DNA from: CAZZDK01 sp964652235
GTDB lineage: Bacteria > Pseudomonadota > Alphaproteobacteria > UBA9219
Direction of reading: 5' to 3'
Assembly (NCBI GenBank): GCA_964652235.1
Contig: CAZZDK010000012.1
Span: 1 to 63,884, forward strand
Length of the DNA: 63,884 nucleotides
Position 1 is the stretch's first letter. Each line of letters opens with the position of its first letter. Position numbers and translations under genes: made by a program. Below the pieces are notes generated by a model. The model saw nothing but the letters and a program-made list of their open reading frames with translations. It was not told the DNA's origin and ran no database searches. Below are positions 33,460-42,083 of this stretch, piece by piece.

Positions 33460-35052
33460 ATGTCGCCGCGTGAAGCCCTCAAACGCATAACCCCTTCTTT
33501 AGCCTCTTTTCAAAAGGGATCTGCTTCCCGCTTGTCCGCCGAAAGCGCGGCCCAGGCGCGGCTGGAAGCCATTGCCGAAGAAATTCAAGCGCTTCCGATC
33601 GGCGACTCGTCGGAAATCGACATTCTTTCTTTTCCCGAACGCGGCGCGCGCCGGGATATTGCGGCTCCCCTGCGCTGGTTTCTGTTTTCCGATGCCCTGG
33701 CGCTGACCGTGGGGTTTACGGCCTCCTGGCTGGTGGCCTCGCTTGCGAATCTTTTCTTTTTTGATCGCACCGTTCTCCTTTTGATCGGAGAGGGTGTGGC
33801 CTTCCGGTTTCTTTCTTACGCGGCCATCGCGATCGGCGTTTTGCTTTGGTTCGGCAATAAGGGCCATTACAGGGTCCGTCAGCCCTTCTGGATGGAAGCC
33901 CAGCAGATCGTGCGCGCCTTCGGTTTCGCTTTGATGATCGACGGGTTCCTGCAATTCGCCGTCAAGCAGGATTTCTCTCGCCTTTGGCTTGTTTCGGGGT
34001 GGGTTTTCGCGGCGGCTGCCGTTCTGGTTTTTCGCGCGGCGGCTCGCTGGAGCCTTCGCCGCGCCGGGCAATGGCAGGTCAGAACGCTTCTTGTCGGCAG
34101 CGGACGAATCGCCGACGAAACGCGCGCCGCCCTTCGCACGGCGCCGGAGCTGGGCTACGATATCGTCATGCAGGTCGAAAACGCTCTTTTGCTTTTGGAG
34201 AGGGCGGGACGCTCCTGGCGGAATCTTTGCAACCGCTTCGACGCCGATTATGTCGTGATCGCCCTGGACGGCCATGTTCTGGCCGAAGCGGGCGAAGCGC
34301 TTGAAATGCTTTCCCGCGAAGGCATTCCCTATTCCGTTTCGCCGCCGCTTCGCCACTTGCCGGTCTTGGAGACGACGCCGCAATATTTCTTCAGCCACGA
34401 AGCGATGCTCATGATTCCGGCCAGCCATTTGGATCTGCCCTTGGCGCGGGCGATGAAGAGGGCGCTGGATATTCTGGGCGCGGGGCTTGGCCTTTTGTTC
34501 TTGAGCCCCTTGTTCGTCCTGATCGCGCTTTGGGTCAAAAAGGACGGCGGCAACGTTTTTTTCAGCGACGTCCGTATCGGCATGAACGGCAAGCCTTTCC
34601 GTTGTCTTAAGTTCCGTTCGATGGTCGTAAACGCGGACGCGATTCTTTGGCGTTATCTGGACGAACACCCGGAGAAAAAAGCCGAATGGGCCAAATATCA
34701 TAAACTTCGCGACGGCGACCCGCGAATCACGCGGATCGGGGCCATTCTGCGCCGGTGCAGCCTGGACGAATTGCCGCAGCTTATCAATGTGTTGAAGGGC
34801 GACATGAGCTTGGTCGGGCCGCGTCCCATCATGTTCAGGGAACGCGGGTCCTATAGCGAGGATCTTGTCCATTACTGCCGCGTGCGGCCCGGATTAACAG
34901 GGCTTTGGCAGGTCAGCGGGCGCAGCAACCTGTCCTTCTCGCGCCGCGTGCAGATGGATATCTGGTACGTTCGCAACTGGTCTTTGTGGCACGACATTGC
35001 TATCCTGTTCAAAACGATTCCTGCCATCTTGAACAAGACCGGCGCCTACTGA
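33460..35052 (+). CDS. undecaprenyl-phosphate sugar-phosphate transferase, exopolysaccharide initiation
   Basis: A 530-residue polyisoprenyl-phosphate hexose-1-phosphate transferase (WcaJ/ExoY-like). Four N-terminal membrane helices (~72-195), a CoA-binding-like middle domain, a fifth helix (RALDILGAGLGLLFLSPLFVLIALW, ~330-355) and the catalytic domain follow: KFRSM, LDELPQLINVLKGDMSLVGPRP and RPGLTGLWQVSGR. It attaches the first sugar phosphate to the lipid carrier. The specificity (glucose or galactose) is not readable. AGGTCTGTATA precedes ATG 33460. It starts a tight run of genes to 40703. The 219-base upstream gap is AT-rich and should hold the operon promoter. Confidence 0.92.
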   Translation: MSPREALKRITPSLASFQKGSASRLSAESAAQARLEAIAEEIQALPIGDSSEIDILSFPERGARRDIAAPLRWFLFSDALALTVGFTASWLVASLANLFFFDRTVLLLIGEGVAFRFLSYAAIAIGVLLWFGNKGHYRVRQPFWMEAQQIVRAFGFALMIDGFLQFAVKQDFSRLWLVSGWVFAAAAVLVFRAAARWSLRRAGQWQVRTLLVGSGRIADETRAALRTAPELGYDIVMQVENALLLLERAGRSWRNLCNRFDADYVVIALDGHVLAEAGEALEMLSREGIPYSVSPPLRHLPVLETTPQYFFSHEAMLMIPASHLDLPLARAMKRALDILGAGLGLLFLSPLFVLIALWVKKDGGNVFFSDVRIGMNGKPFRCLKFRSMVVNADAILWRYLDEHPEKKAEWAKYHKLRDGDPRITRIGAILRRCSLDELPQLINVLKGDMSLVGPRPIMFRERGSYSEDLVHYCRVRPGLTGLWQVSGRSNLSFSRRVQMDIWYVRNWSLWHDIAILFKTIPAILNKTGAY

Positions 35053-35061
35053 GGTTTTTTC

Positions 35062-36126
35062 ATGTCAACGTGTCACGCCTTAACGTCCGAGGCCGATATT
35101 GAACGCCTGGCCGCCCCTTGGCGCGTTCTTCAGGCGGAAAAAGGCCTTTCTCCTTTTACCGATTTTGATTGGGTCTTCGCCTGGTGGACGAGCGTCGGCA
35201 AGCCGGAAGGCTCTTCGCTTTTCGTGGTGGTCTGCTTTGAGGGCGAAAGGCTGAAAGGCGTTTTGCCTTTCGCCATCGCGCCGAAGGCGGGGGTGCGGAT
35301 TTTGCGTTTCGCGGGGCACGACGTTTTCTATATCCGCAATCTTCTGGCGGAGGACGAGGCGACGCTTGAGGCCATGTGGAGGGTCGTGCGGGACTCGCGG
35401 GATTACGATTTCGCCGACATCAAAAACATTCACGAAGGAACGGCGGAGGAGAAAATCCTGCGGTCCTTCGCGAGCGTCCTTCAAAGAGAGCCTGTTTATT
35501 ACCGCGAACATATCGGCTTGACGCGCAGGAATCTGTTCGAGCCCTACACCAAGAGATTTCGCCGCAAGCTCTATAAAATCGCGGAAACGCTCGCCAAGAA
35601 GCCCGAATACACGTTCGGCGTCTGCGAGGACGGCTCTTTCCTGAACGAGGCGATGCCGTTTCTCGTTGAGGAAAAACGGGCTTGGTGCAAGGAAAACGGC
35701 AAGAGCGGCATTTTCAACAGCGCGCGGGTGGAAGACTTTTACCGCGCGGTCAGCGAAGTCGGGATCCGGCAGAAAAGCTTTCGCCTTTTCTGGCTGCGCA
35801 AAAGCGGGCGGCTTGTCGCTGTCCTGCTTTGTTTCGTGAGCGCCGGAACGCTTTACGCCCACACCGTCGCCCACGATCCTTCGGTTCGCAGCGTTCATCC
35901 CGGCCTTTTCCTTAAGGCCGAAGCGATGGCCTGGGCCTGCGAGCAGGGATTGCGCGAGACGAATTTCATGGAAGGCCAAGAGTATTTCAAGGTTCGTTTT
36001 TCTTCAGGCGAACGTCCGGCCTATGAGTTCATCCTTTCCCGCTCGCTTAAAGGACGGCTGTTCGCCGCCGCTTACCGCGCGCGGCATTTTCTTCAGCGTC
36101 TGCGCCGCCGAAAAGAGGACGTATGA
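35062..36126 (+). CDS. CelD/BcsL-like GNAT acetyltransferase
   Basis: A 354-residue protein of the CelD/BcsL (FemAB-like double GNAT) group found in polysaccharide loci. Evidence includes TDFDWVFAWWTSVGK (~33), SLFVVVCFEGERLKGVLPF (~52), a central KRFRRKLYKIAETLAKK helix and C-terminal FRLFWLRKSGRLVAVLLCFVSAGTLYAHTVAHDPSVRSVHPGLFLK, a typical acyl-CoA pocket pattern. It probably acylates the polymer or its precursor. It starts nine bases after the sugar-phosphate transferase stop and overlaps the next glycosyltransferase by four bases (ATGA). Confidence 0.82.
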   Translation: MSTCHALTSEADIERLAAPWRVLQAEKGLSPFTDFDWVFAWWTSVGKPEGSSLFVVVCFEGERLKGVLPFAIAPKAGVRILRFAGHDVFYIRNLLAEDEATLEAMWRVVRDSRDYDFADIKNIHEGTAEEKILRSFASVLQREPVYYREHIGLTRRNLFEPYTKRFRRKLYKIAETLAKKPEYTFGVCEDGSFLNEAMPFLVEEKRAWCKENGKSGIFNSARVEDFYRAVSEVGIRQKSFRLFWLRKSGRLVAVLLCFVSAGTLYAHTVAHDPSVRSVHPGLFLKAEAMAWACEQGLRETNFMEGQEYFKVRFSSGERPAYEFILSRSLKGRLFAAAYRARHFLQRLRRRKEDV

Positions 36127-37058
36127 ACGAAAGGACCGGGAAAATCTATTTCATCCATGAGGGGAAAGAAGCCTATCCCGAAATCGCGGCCTATAAAGCT
36201 TTTTTCGCAGGCGCCTACGAAACGCAGGATCTTCATCCCCGAAAGGTCGAGGAAGTCAAGGACTTGGGCCGTTCCGTCGCCTGGCACATCATGGGCTTTT
36301 ATCCGAAAAGGCCGCGCGCGGCGCTGGTCGTGCACGATTACCGCTCTTTGTCCGTCGGACGGACGCGTTGGATTAAGGACAGGATCAAAAGATACGGCAA
36401 CGCGCGGCCCGACGTAAGGATTTTCCAAAACGCGGCGATGCGCGACGCGATGGGATTCCGGGACAATGTTGCGACGACTCTTTTGCCGATGGGCGTTTCT
36501 CCCGAGATCCTGTCTTTTCGAGAAGAAGAAAAAGGCGAACCGATCTTCGATTTCTGTTATATGGGCGCAATGTCGGCGGAAAGAAAAACGGAAGAAATGA
36601 TCGACAGTTTTCTGCGCCGCTATGGCGGCTCGAAAACGTTCGTTCTGTACGGAACGCCGGAACCGTTCCTTCTTGAAAGATATAAGAATCATAAAAACAT
36701 CATCTTTGCCGGGCGTCTGCCGCAAAGGGAGCTTTTCCCCGCTTTGCGCCGTGCGCGCGCGGCGGTGAATTATTTTCCCGTTCATGCGCCGCACAGCCTT
36801 CAGACGCCGACCAAGCTTCTCGAATACGCCGCGCTCGGCCTGCGCATTTTGAGCAACGAACAGCCCCAATCGCGCCTCGTCTGCGAAAAGCACGGCGTTC
36901 GCAGCTTGTGGGGCTCGCCGCGCGATATGTTCGCCGCCGCGCCGGACGCGCTGGACTGGGAAACGAACGAGACGGTCGATCCGTCCTCTTTCTTGTGGCC
37001 GGGCGTGATCGCCCGGTCCGGGATTGCCGCTTTGATCGAAAAGGAAGGCCGCGCATGA
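36123..37058 (+). CDS. glycosyltransferase, GT4-like
   Basis: A 311-residue cytoplasmic protein with a GT-B outline. The second domain has FDFCYMGAMSAERKTEEMIDSFLRRYG, KNIIFAGRLPQRELFPALRRARAAVNYFP and PTKLLEYAALGLRILSNE, matching the nucleotide-sugar-binding half of GT4 enzymes. The first half is short. No signal or membrane segment. It should add one sugar of the repeat unit. It overlaps its neighbours at both ends by ATGA, so translation of the whole run is coupled. Confidence 0.8.
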   Translation: MNERTGKIYFIHEGKEAYPEIAAYKAFFAGAYETQDLHPRKVEEVKDLGRSVAWHIMGFYPKRPRAALVVHDYRSLSVGRTRWIKDRIKRYGNARPDVRIFQNAAMRDAMGFRDNVATTLLPMGVSPEILSFREEEKGEPIFDFCYMGAMSAERKTEEMIDSFLRRYGGSKTFVLYGTPEPFLLERYKNHKNIIFAGRLPQRELFPALRRARAAVNYFPVHAPHSLQTPTKLLEYAALGLRILSNEQPQSRLVCEKHGVRSLWGSPRDMFAAAPDALDWETNETVDPSSFLWPGVIARSGIAALIEKEGRA

Positions 37059-38323
37059 TCCCTTGTCGCCTCGCGGCCGCCGCCCTTTTCGTTTTTGTTT
37101 CCCTCGCGGCGACGCCCGGCGCGGCGTCGTGGCCGGAGCCTTCTTTCGGCGAAGGGTTCGGCGTTCAAATCAAGGAAGGCCGAACCGGCGAAGACGAGAT
37201 GAAAAAGATCAAAGCCGCCGGACTTTCTTACGTCCGGTTCGTCATTCCTTGGTACGAGGTGGAAAAACCCAAGGACCATTTCAGATGGGACGTCTTCGAT
37301 TCGGTCATGCGCCGTTTGCGTAAACACGGCCTTAAGTCCGTCATCGTCCTCGGCGGCGGGCATCCGGCCTATACGGGGTTTATCGAAGCGCCCAAGGGCA
37401 ATCTCGATCATATCGATTATACGCTGGCGGCGCCTTCCTCGCCGGAATCGATAGAGGCCTTCGCGCGTTATGCCGCGCAGACGGTTTCGCATTTCGGAAC
37501 CGAAGACATCGTGTGGGAGCTTTGGAACGAACCGGATTCGGACCGCTTCTGGGCGCCTAGGGCAAATGTCGGCGATTACATCGCCATGGCCGACGCCGCG
37601 TGCCGCGCGATCCGCCAAGCCGCGCCCGAAGCCCGAATCGTCGGCCCCGGCATGGCCGATACGCCGGGACGCTTCGGCCATTTGATCCCCGGCTTTTTGG
37701 GCAAGGTCCTTCTTTCGCCCGTTTCGTCCTGCCTGGACGCGGTGAGCGTGCATCCCTATCGCGACGGCGAAAGGCCGCCGGAAAACGTCGCTTCCGCCTA
37801 TGAAAAGCTTCGGGACTACGTTAAAGCCTTTACGCCCAAGGGACAAAATCCTTTGCCCATCGTTTCAACCGAATGGGGCTTTACGCTGACGCATGTCTCG
37901 CCGGAAGAACAGGCGGATTTTCTGCTTAGAAGCTTTCTGATGAACAGCCTGGAGGGCGTGCCCCTTTCCATTTGGTACGAATGGCGCGACGCGCGGGAAG
38001 GCGAAGGCGATCCCGAAGCGCATTTCGGTCTTTTGACTTTGAGAAAAGAAGAAAAGGAATCCTACAAGGCGCTGGCCGCTTTTCTGCCGCCGCTCAAAGG
38101 CGCGCGTCTCGAAAAGAGATGGGTGCTCGGCGGCGAGGCGGATTTTATCCTCTCTTTCCTTCATCCGGACGGACGGAGGTCTCTTGTCTTCTGGTCGGCG
38201 GCGGCGCGGCCCAAGGGACGGATCGTCGTAGAGGGGGGCGAATCTTTCGATCTTTCCTCGCGTCCGCAACGGGTCGATCTCGGCGAAGGGAGTCCCTCTC
38301 TTTCCTTTGAGGTCCGGCCATGA
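37055..38323 (+). CDS. secreted glycoside hydrolase, clan GH-A type
   Basis: A 422-residue protein with a signal peptide (MIPCRLAAAALFVFVSLAATPGAAS). The TIM barrel includes LSYVRFVIPWYEVEKPKDHFRWDVFD, WELWNEPD (~155-162, acid/base Glu) and IVSTEWGF (~270, nucleophile Glu), as in GH39/GH5-like enzymes. A small C-terminal beta domain follows. Inside an exopolysaccharide cluster it may trim the polymer, set its length or release it. The ATG at 37055 overlaps the previous stop, and its own end overlaps the Wzy-like gene. The substrate is unknown. Confidence 0.85.
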   Translation: MIPCRLAAAALFVFVSLAATPGAASWPEPSFGEGFGVQIKEGRTGEDEMKKIKAAGLSYVRFVIPWYEVEKPKDHFRWDVFDSVMRRLRKHGLKSVIVLGGGHPAYTGFIEAPKGNLDHIDYTLAAPSSPESIEAFARYAAQTVSHFGTEDIVWELWNEPDSDRFWAPRANVGDYIAMADAACRAIRQAAPEARIVGPGMADTPGRFGHLIPGFLGKVLLSPVSSCLDAVSVHPYRDGERPPENVASAYEKLRDYVKAFTPKGQNPLPIVSTEWGFTLTHVSPEEQADFLLRSFLMNSLEGVPLSIWYEWRDAREGEGDPEAHFGLLTLRKEEKESYKALAAFLPPLKGARLEKRWVLGGEADFILSFLHPDGRRSLVFWSAAARPKGRIVVEGGESFDLSSRPQRVDLGEGSPSLSFEVRP

Positions 38324-39735
38324 TCGAGCGTTTGTTCATGATCGGTCTGGCTTTAATCCCTTTTACGGCGATTCCCGGCCTGCCGTTTCTGGGCGAGCTT
38401 CGCCATGAATTGTCCGCGCATCTTTTCTTTGCGGCTATCGGTCTTTCGGTTTTCTCCCTTTTTTCCGTCAACGGAAGAAACAACCCGTCGGCGCTTTTAA
38501 GACAGGGCGTTTATGGCCTGCCGCAGATTTTTCTTCTCATGCTGGCCGTTATCGCCGTCTCTTTCATCGCAAACTTTCCGACGATCAAGGAAAGCTCCTT
38601 TCAAGGACGCAGCGGCATCGGCAAGTTCGCGTCTTCGACGATCTTGATCTTTTACGGCTTTTCGCTCGCGACGCTCACCTACGCTTTGGCGGCGCGGACG
38701 TCCTGGGGCAAGCTGATCGTCAAGCCGCTTGCCGTCAGCGTCGCCATTTGCGCCGCTTTTTCGGTCGTGGAGATAGCGGGCCAATATAACGGCGCCGTGG
38801 GGAGCGTCTATAAAGCCCTTTCAAGCCTTGTCCACGGGGGCATCGTTTCCGCCGCCTGGGACACGCGGCTGCGTTCCGTGGCGTCCGAACCGCCGGATTT
38901 CGCCAACACGGCGGGCTACATCTGGCCCTGGCTTTTGGCCGCCGCGCAGGCTTCGCGGGGAACCCGCAGACTTTGGTTTTTCGGCCTGTGGCTTGTCCTG
39001 AACGTCATGATCGTCTTGTCCGAAGCGCGGACCAGCCTTGTCGTCGTCTCCGGTCTTTTGGGCGTTTTTCTCGCGCTTCGCCTTTTTTATCTGCCTTTGG
39101 AAGAAAAGCCCGATCCTTTCCGCGCCATGCCTCTTGCCAGCGTGGCGGCCTTGCTCTTCTTGCCCGTTTTGGTTCTTTTGATCGCGTTTTACGCCGACGA
39201 CATCGTCAATCTGGTCGTCATGGGCGACAGAGTTTCGAATCTTTCGCGCCTGGCGTCGATGACGGCGGCGCTTCAAATGTTCGCGGACAGGCCGTTTTTT
39301 GGATTCGGTTTCGGGCAGTTCGGCTTTCACGTCACCGACTATATGCCCTCCTGGGGGTTTTTGAGCTACGAGATTCGCGAATGGCTTTTCCAGGAAACCG
39401 GCTATTGGCCGGCCGTCTATTCGGTCTATGCGCGATTCGGCGCGGATATGGGAATTGCGGGCGTCCTGATGTGGATCGGCCTTTGGCTCTTTCTCGCGCG
39501 GGCGGTCTGGCGGGCCTCGCGGAATTACCGCCTCGCAACCGGCGAGTTGCCTTTTGCCGCCTATCCCCTGATCATGAGTTGCTTTTGCGTCTTGCTTGCG
39601 GGCATTCCCAACGACAGCATTCGCGCGCCGATGATCTGGATCAATATGGGACTTGTCTGCCGCTATCTTCACGAAATGCGCCTAGGGCAAGCGGCGCGCG
39701 TGCGGACGCAGCCTGAAGAGGAACTCGGCCCATGA
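38320..39735 (+). CDS. Wzy/O-antigen-ligase-like polymerase
   Basis: A 471-residue polytopic protein with about 11-12 hydrophobic segments and the large periplasmic loop of Wzy-type polymerases. SEARTSLVVVSGLLGVF (~231) and PFFGFGFGQFGFHVTDYMPSWGF (~325) parallel the ligase/polymerase family motifs. In this cluster it is the natural candidate for polymerising flipped repeat units. The start at ATG 38320 is within the hydrolase stop (ATGATC overlap). The end overlaps the following GT2 gene by four bases. Confidence 0.8.
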   Translation: MIERLFMIGLALIPFTAIPGLPFLGELRHELSAHLFFAAIGLSVFSLFSVNGRNNPSALLRQGVYGLPQIFLLMLAVIAVSFIANFPTIKESSFQGRSGIGKFASSTILIFYGFSLATLTYALAARTSWGKLIVKPLAVSVAICAAFSVVEIAGQYNGAVGSVYKALSSLVHGGIVSAAWDTRLRSVASEPPDFANTAGYIWPWLLAAAQASRGTRRLWFFGLWLVLNVMIVLSEARTSLVVVSGLLGVFLALRLFYLPLEEKPDPFRAMPLASVAALLFLPVLVLLIAFYADDIVNLVVMGDRVSNLSRLASMTAALQMFADRPFFGFGFGQFGFHVTDYMPSWGFLSYEIREWLFQETGYWPAVYSVYARFGADMGIAGVLMWIGLWLFLARAVWRASRNYRLATGELPFAAYPLIMSCFCVLLAGIPNDSIRAPMIWINMGLVCRYLHEMRLGQAARVRTQPEEELGP

Positions 39736-40703
39736 CCAAGGTTTCGGTCGTCGTGCCGGTTTTCAACGGACAGGATACTTTGGCGCGCGCGCTGGAATCT
39801 CTTCGCGCGCAAACGATGACGGATTGGGAAGCGCTCGTTATCGACGACGGATCGACAGACCGGACCGCTGAGATCGCGCGCGGCCTGGCGCAAAAGGACG
39901 CGCGGATTCGCTACGAAGCCCTGCCGCGCAACCGGGGCGTGAGCGCCGCCCGCAATAGGGCGCTTGACAAGGCCGAGGGCGAATGGATCACGCCGCTGGA
40001 CGCGGACGATTGGTATGAGCCGCAAAGGCTGGAAAAAATGCTTGAAGGCGCCCTGTCGTGCGGCGCCGACGCCGTCCTCGACGAATTGCTGATTAGCGAC
40101 CATGCGACGGGCGCGATCGTCGAGCGGACGCGCTTTTGCGGGTCCGGCGCGGCGCGGCTTCTTTCGGGAAGGGAAGTGTTCGAAAAAGACACGCCCTTTT
40201 CGCGCGTCGCCATCGGCTATGCGCGGCCCCTTATCCGCCGCGATTTTTTGCGGGACAAGCTGCTTCGTTACGACGAAAGGTTTCATCTGGGCGAAGATTT
40301 TCTTTTTCTGGCCGAGATGGTCCTACGGGGCGGCAGAGTCTTTACGCTGCCCTTTGCGGCCTATGTCCACGTCCGAAGGCTTTCGCCGACGACGGGAGAG
40401 GTCTCGCCCTTCTCGCGTTCGCAAAACGATTTTGAGCAGATAGCGAGGGGCTGCGAGATTCTTCGAGCGCGCTACGAGGAAGTTTCAGGCGAGGTTCGCC
40501 GCGCGATGAACCGGCGCTGCCGCGCTTTCGGGCGGTTGGCTCGTGCGCGGCGGCTCAAGCTTCTTTGGCAGGAAAGGGACGTCGCCGGTTTTTTGCTCGC
40601 GCTTGCGCGCCGACCGGACGTTTTCGTCTTCGTCTTTCTCGTGGGTCTTTCGCGTTTTTTAGGCCGCTATACCGGGCAACGCCTGAACGGCGCCGCTCTT
40701 TGA
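39732..40703 (+). CDS. family 2 glycosyltransferase
   Basis: A 323-residue GT-A enzyme. It begins KVSVVVPVFNGQDTLARALESL, with ALVIDDGSTDRTAEIA and TPLDADDWYEPQRLEKM (DxD-like metal site, ~93-96). The C-terminus is basic and amphipathic, with a possible membrane-contact helix (PDVFVFVFLVGLSRFLGRY). The final residues, RLNGAAL, and the stop are encoded inside the left end of repeat R2. It is last in the plus-strand run that starts at 33460. Confidence 0.9.
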   Translation: MTKVSVVVPVFNGQDTLARALESLRAQTMTDWEALVIDDGSTDRTAEIARGLAQKDARIRYEALPRNRGVSAARNRALDKAEGEWITPLDADDWYEPQRLEKMLEGALSCGADAVLDELLISDHATGAIVERTRFCGSGAARLLSGREVFEKDTPFSRVAIGYARPLIRRDFLRDKLLRYDERFHLGEDFLFLAEMVLRGGRVFTLPFAAYVHVRRLSPTTGEVSPFSRSQNDFEQIARGCEILRARYEEVSGEVRRAMNRRCRAFGRLARARRLKLLWQERDVAGFLLALARRPDVFVFVFLVGLSRFLGRYTGQRLNGAAL

Positions 40704-40846
40704 CATCACTCGCTCTTCGCCTCGCCTGCCTCTTGCAGACTGGAACATCGCTTGTTTATGACAGAGGCCTTTCAGTCTGCGAGAGGCAGGCTCCTCGCAA
40801 CCGCTCGTGACCTAAACGAATGCGCCTAACCGTTCGTTGGTATTAT
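40679..40846 (+). repeat. dispersed hairpin repeat R2
   Basis: Same family as R1. Left end ACGCCTGAACGGCGCCGCTC, then TTTGACATCACTCGCTCT, CGCCTCGC, an 18-bp stem (CCTGCCTCTTGCAGACTG with CAGTCTGCGAGAGGCAGG), GCTCCTCGCAACCGCTCGTG and CGTTCGTTGGTATTA. Both flanking genes end inside it: the GT2 stop lies in the left end, and the TAA of the minus-strand glycosyltransferase in the TATTA of the right end. Confidence 0.88.
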
Positions 40847-41964
40847 ATCCCTCTACATCTCAGAATCTCCGCATAATGCCGCGTGGCGGTTTCGACGGAA
40901 AAAGAGCGGCCCCGTTCCTCAAGCGCCGCTCGGTCCGGCGAGGAATCCAGCGCGCGCAACATTTCTTTGGCCAGAGCGAGCGGATCGCGCGGCGGCACCA
41001 GGGCGCCGAGCTTTCCGTCCATCAGAATCTCGCGCGGCCCGCCGCAATCGGTGCTGACGACCTTTGCGCCGCAGGCCAGGGCTTCGGCGACGACGTTGCC
41101 GAAGGACTCGCTTGTCGAGGAAAGAACGAAAAGATCCGCGGCCTTAAGGGCGCTGAAAACGTTGGGAACGGCGCCGGGAAGGGCGACGGAATCTTCAAGC
41201 CTCAAGGCGCGAACCATACGTTCCAAACGGGCGCGCTCGCTGCCTTCGCCGAAGATCAGCAGTTTCAACGGGCGGCATTTAAGCGCGTCGGCAAAGGCGC
41301 GCAAAAGGGTGGGATAATCCTTAACCGGCAAGAGCCGCCCGATGGACACAAGAACAGGCGCGGTCTTGTTTTGTAGCCAGGGATGGGGCGGTGGATTCGA
41401 GGCCAGTTTCGCGAAATCGTCCGGAATGACGGGATTGTAGATGGTGCGGGTTTTGCCGGGGTCAAGGCCGATCAGACGAACCAGTTCCAGCGTCGCCGCG
41501 TTCGAGACCGAGACGACTTCGTCCGCCAGTCTGTAGGCGAGGCTCAGAAAAAGGCGCTTGAGCTTGTTGCGAACGGTTTTCGTCGCCTCAAGCCGCATAT
41601 GCTCGACCAGGATGAGCTGTGGCTTCGTGCGGGAGAGCTTGACCGCCAGCGCGAGCGCCACGTTCAAAAGAGGCAAACCGCTGATAAGGGCGGTAGGACG
41701 CCGTTGGCGAAGAAAGCGGATTGTCGCGGGAAAGGCTCTGGCGACGCCCCAGAGGCCGTAACTTCCGCCGGGAAGCTTGACGACTTCGAAAGAAGCCTCG
41801 GCTTCTCTTAAAAGCTCGCCTTCTGCCCGGATGACGAGGAAGACGGGGGAAAAGCCGCAGCGCTTCAGCCCCCCGGCCAGACGCAGCGCGAACCATTCCG
41901 TTCCGCCGCTTTTCAGACTGGAAAGGTAAAAAACGACGCGCGGAGCCGACGGGGGAACGTCCAT
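40843..41964 (-). CDS. family 4 glycosyltransferase
   Basis: A 373-residue GT-B enzyme. N-terminal FYLSSLKSGGTEWFALRLAGGL. The C-terminal domain has PVLVSIGRLLPVKDYPTLLRAFA, LLIFGEGSERARLERMV, VALPGAVPNVFSALKAADLFVLSSTSESFGNVVAEALACG (EX7E motif) and VVSTDCGGPREIL, which are diagnostic for GT4. Cytoplasmic. It is the only minus-strand gene within the polymer cluster, convergent with the GT2 gene across repeat R2 and divergent from the flippase gene, with a 119-base promoter region between. Confidence 0.93.
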   Translation of the reverse strand: MDVPPSAPRVVFYLSSLKSGGTEWFALRLAGGLKRCGFSPVFLVIRAEGELLREAEASFEVVKLPGGSYGLWGVARAFPATIRFLRQRRPTALISGLPLLNVALALAVKLSRTKPQLILVEHMRLEATKTVRNKLKRLFLSLAYRLADEVVSVSNAATLELVRLIGLDPGKTRTIYNPVIPDDFAKLASNPPPHPWLQNKTAPVLVSIGRLLPVKDYPTLLRAFADALKCRPLKLLIFGEGSERARLERMVRALRLEDSVALPGAVPNVFSALKAADLFVLSSTSESFGNVVAEALACGAKVVSTDCGGPREILMDGKLGALVPPRDPLALAKEMLRALDSSPDRAALEERGRSFSVETATRHYAEILRCRGI

Positions 41965-42083
41965 AAAGTTAACTGTTGCGATGGTCGATGGTCTGTGGTC
42001 CTGTCCAAGGCGAGGCGTATTCTAAAGGGACCGCTCTCTTTCTGCAAGAAAGAAGGCGTTCTTTTATCCAAGAGAAGGCATAG

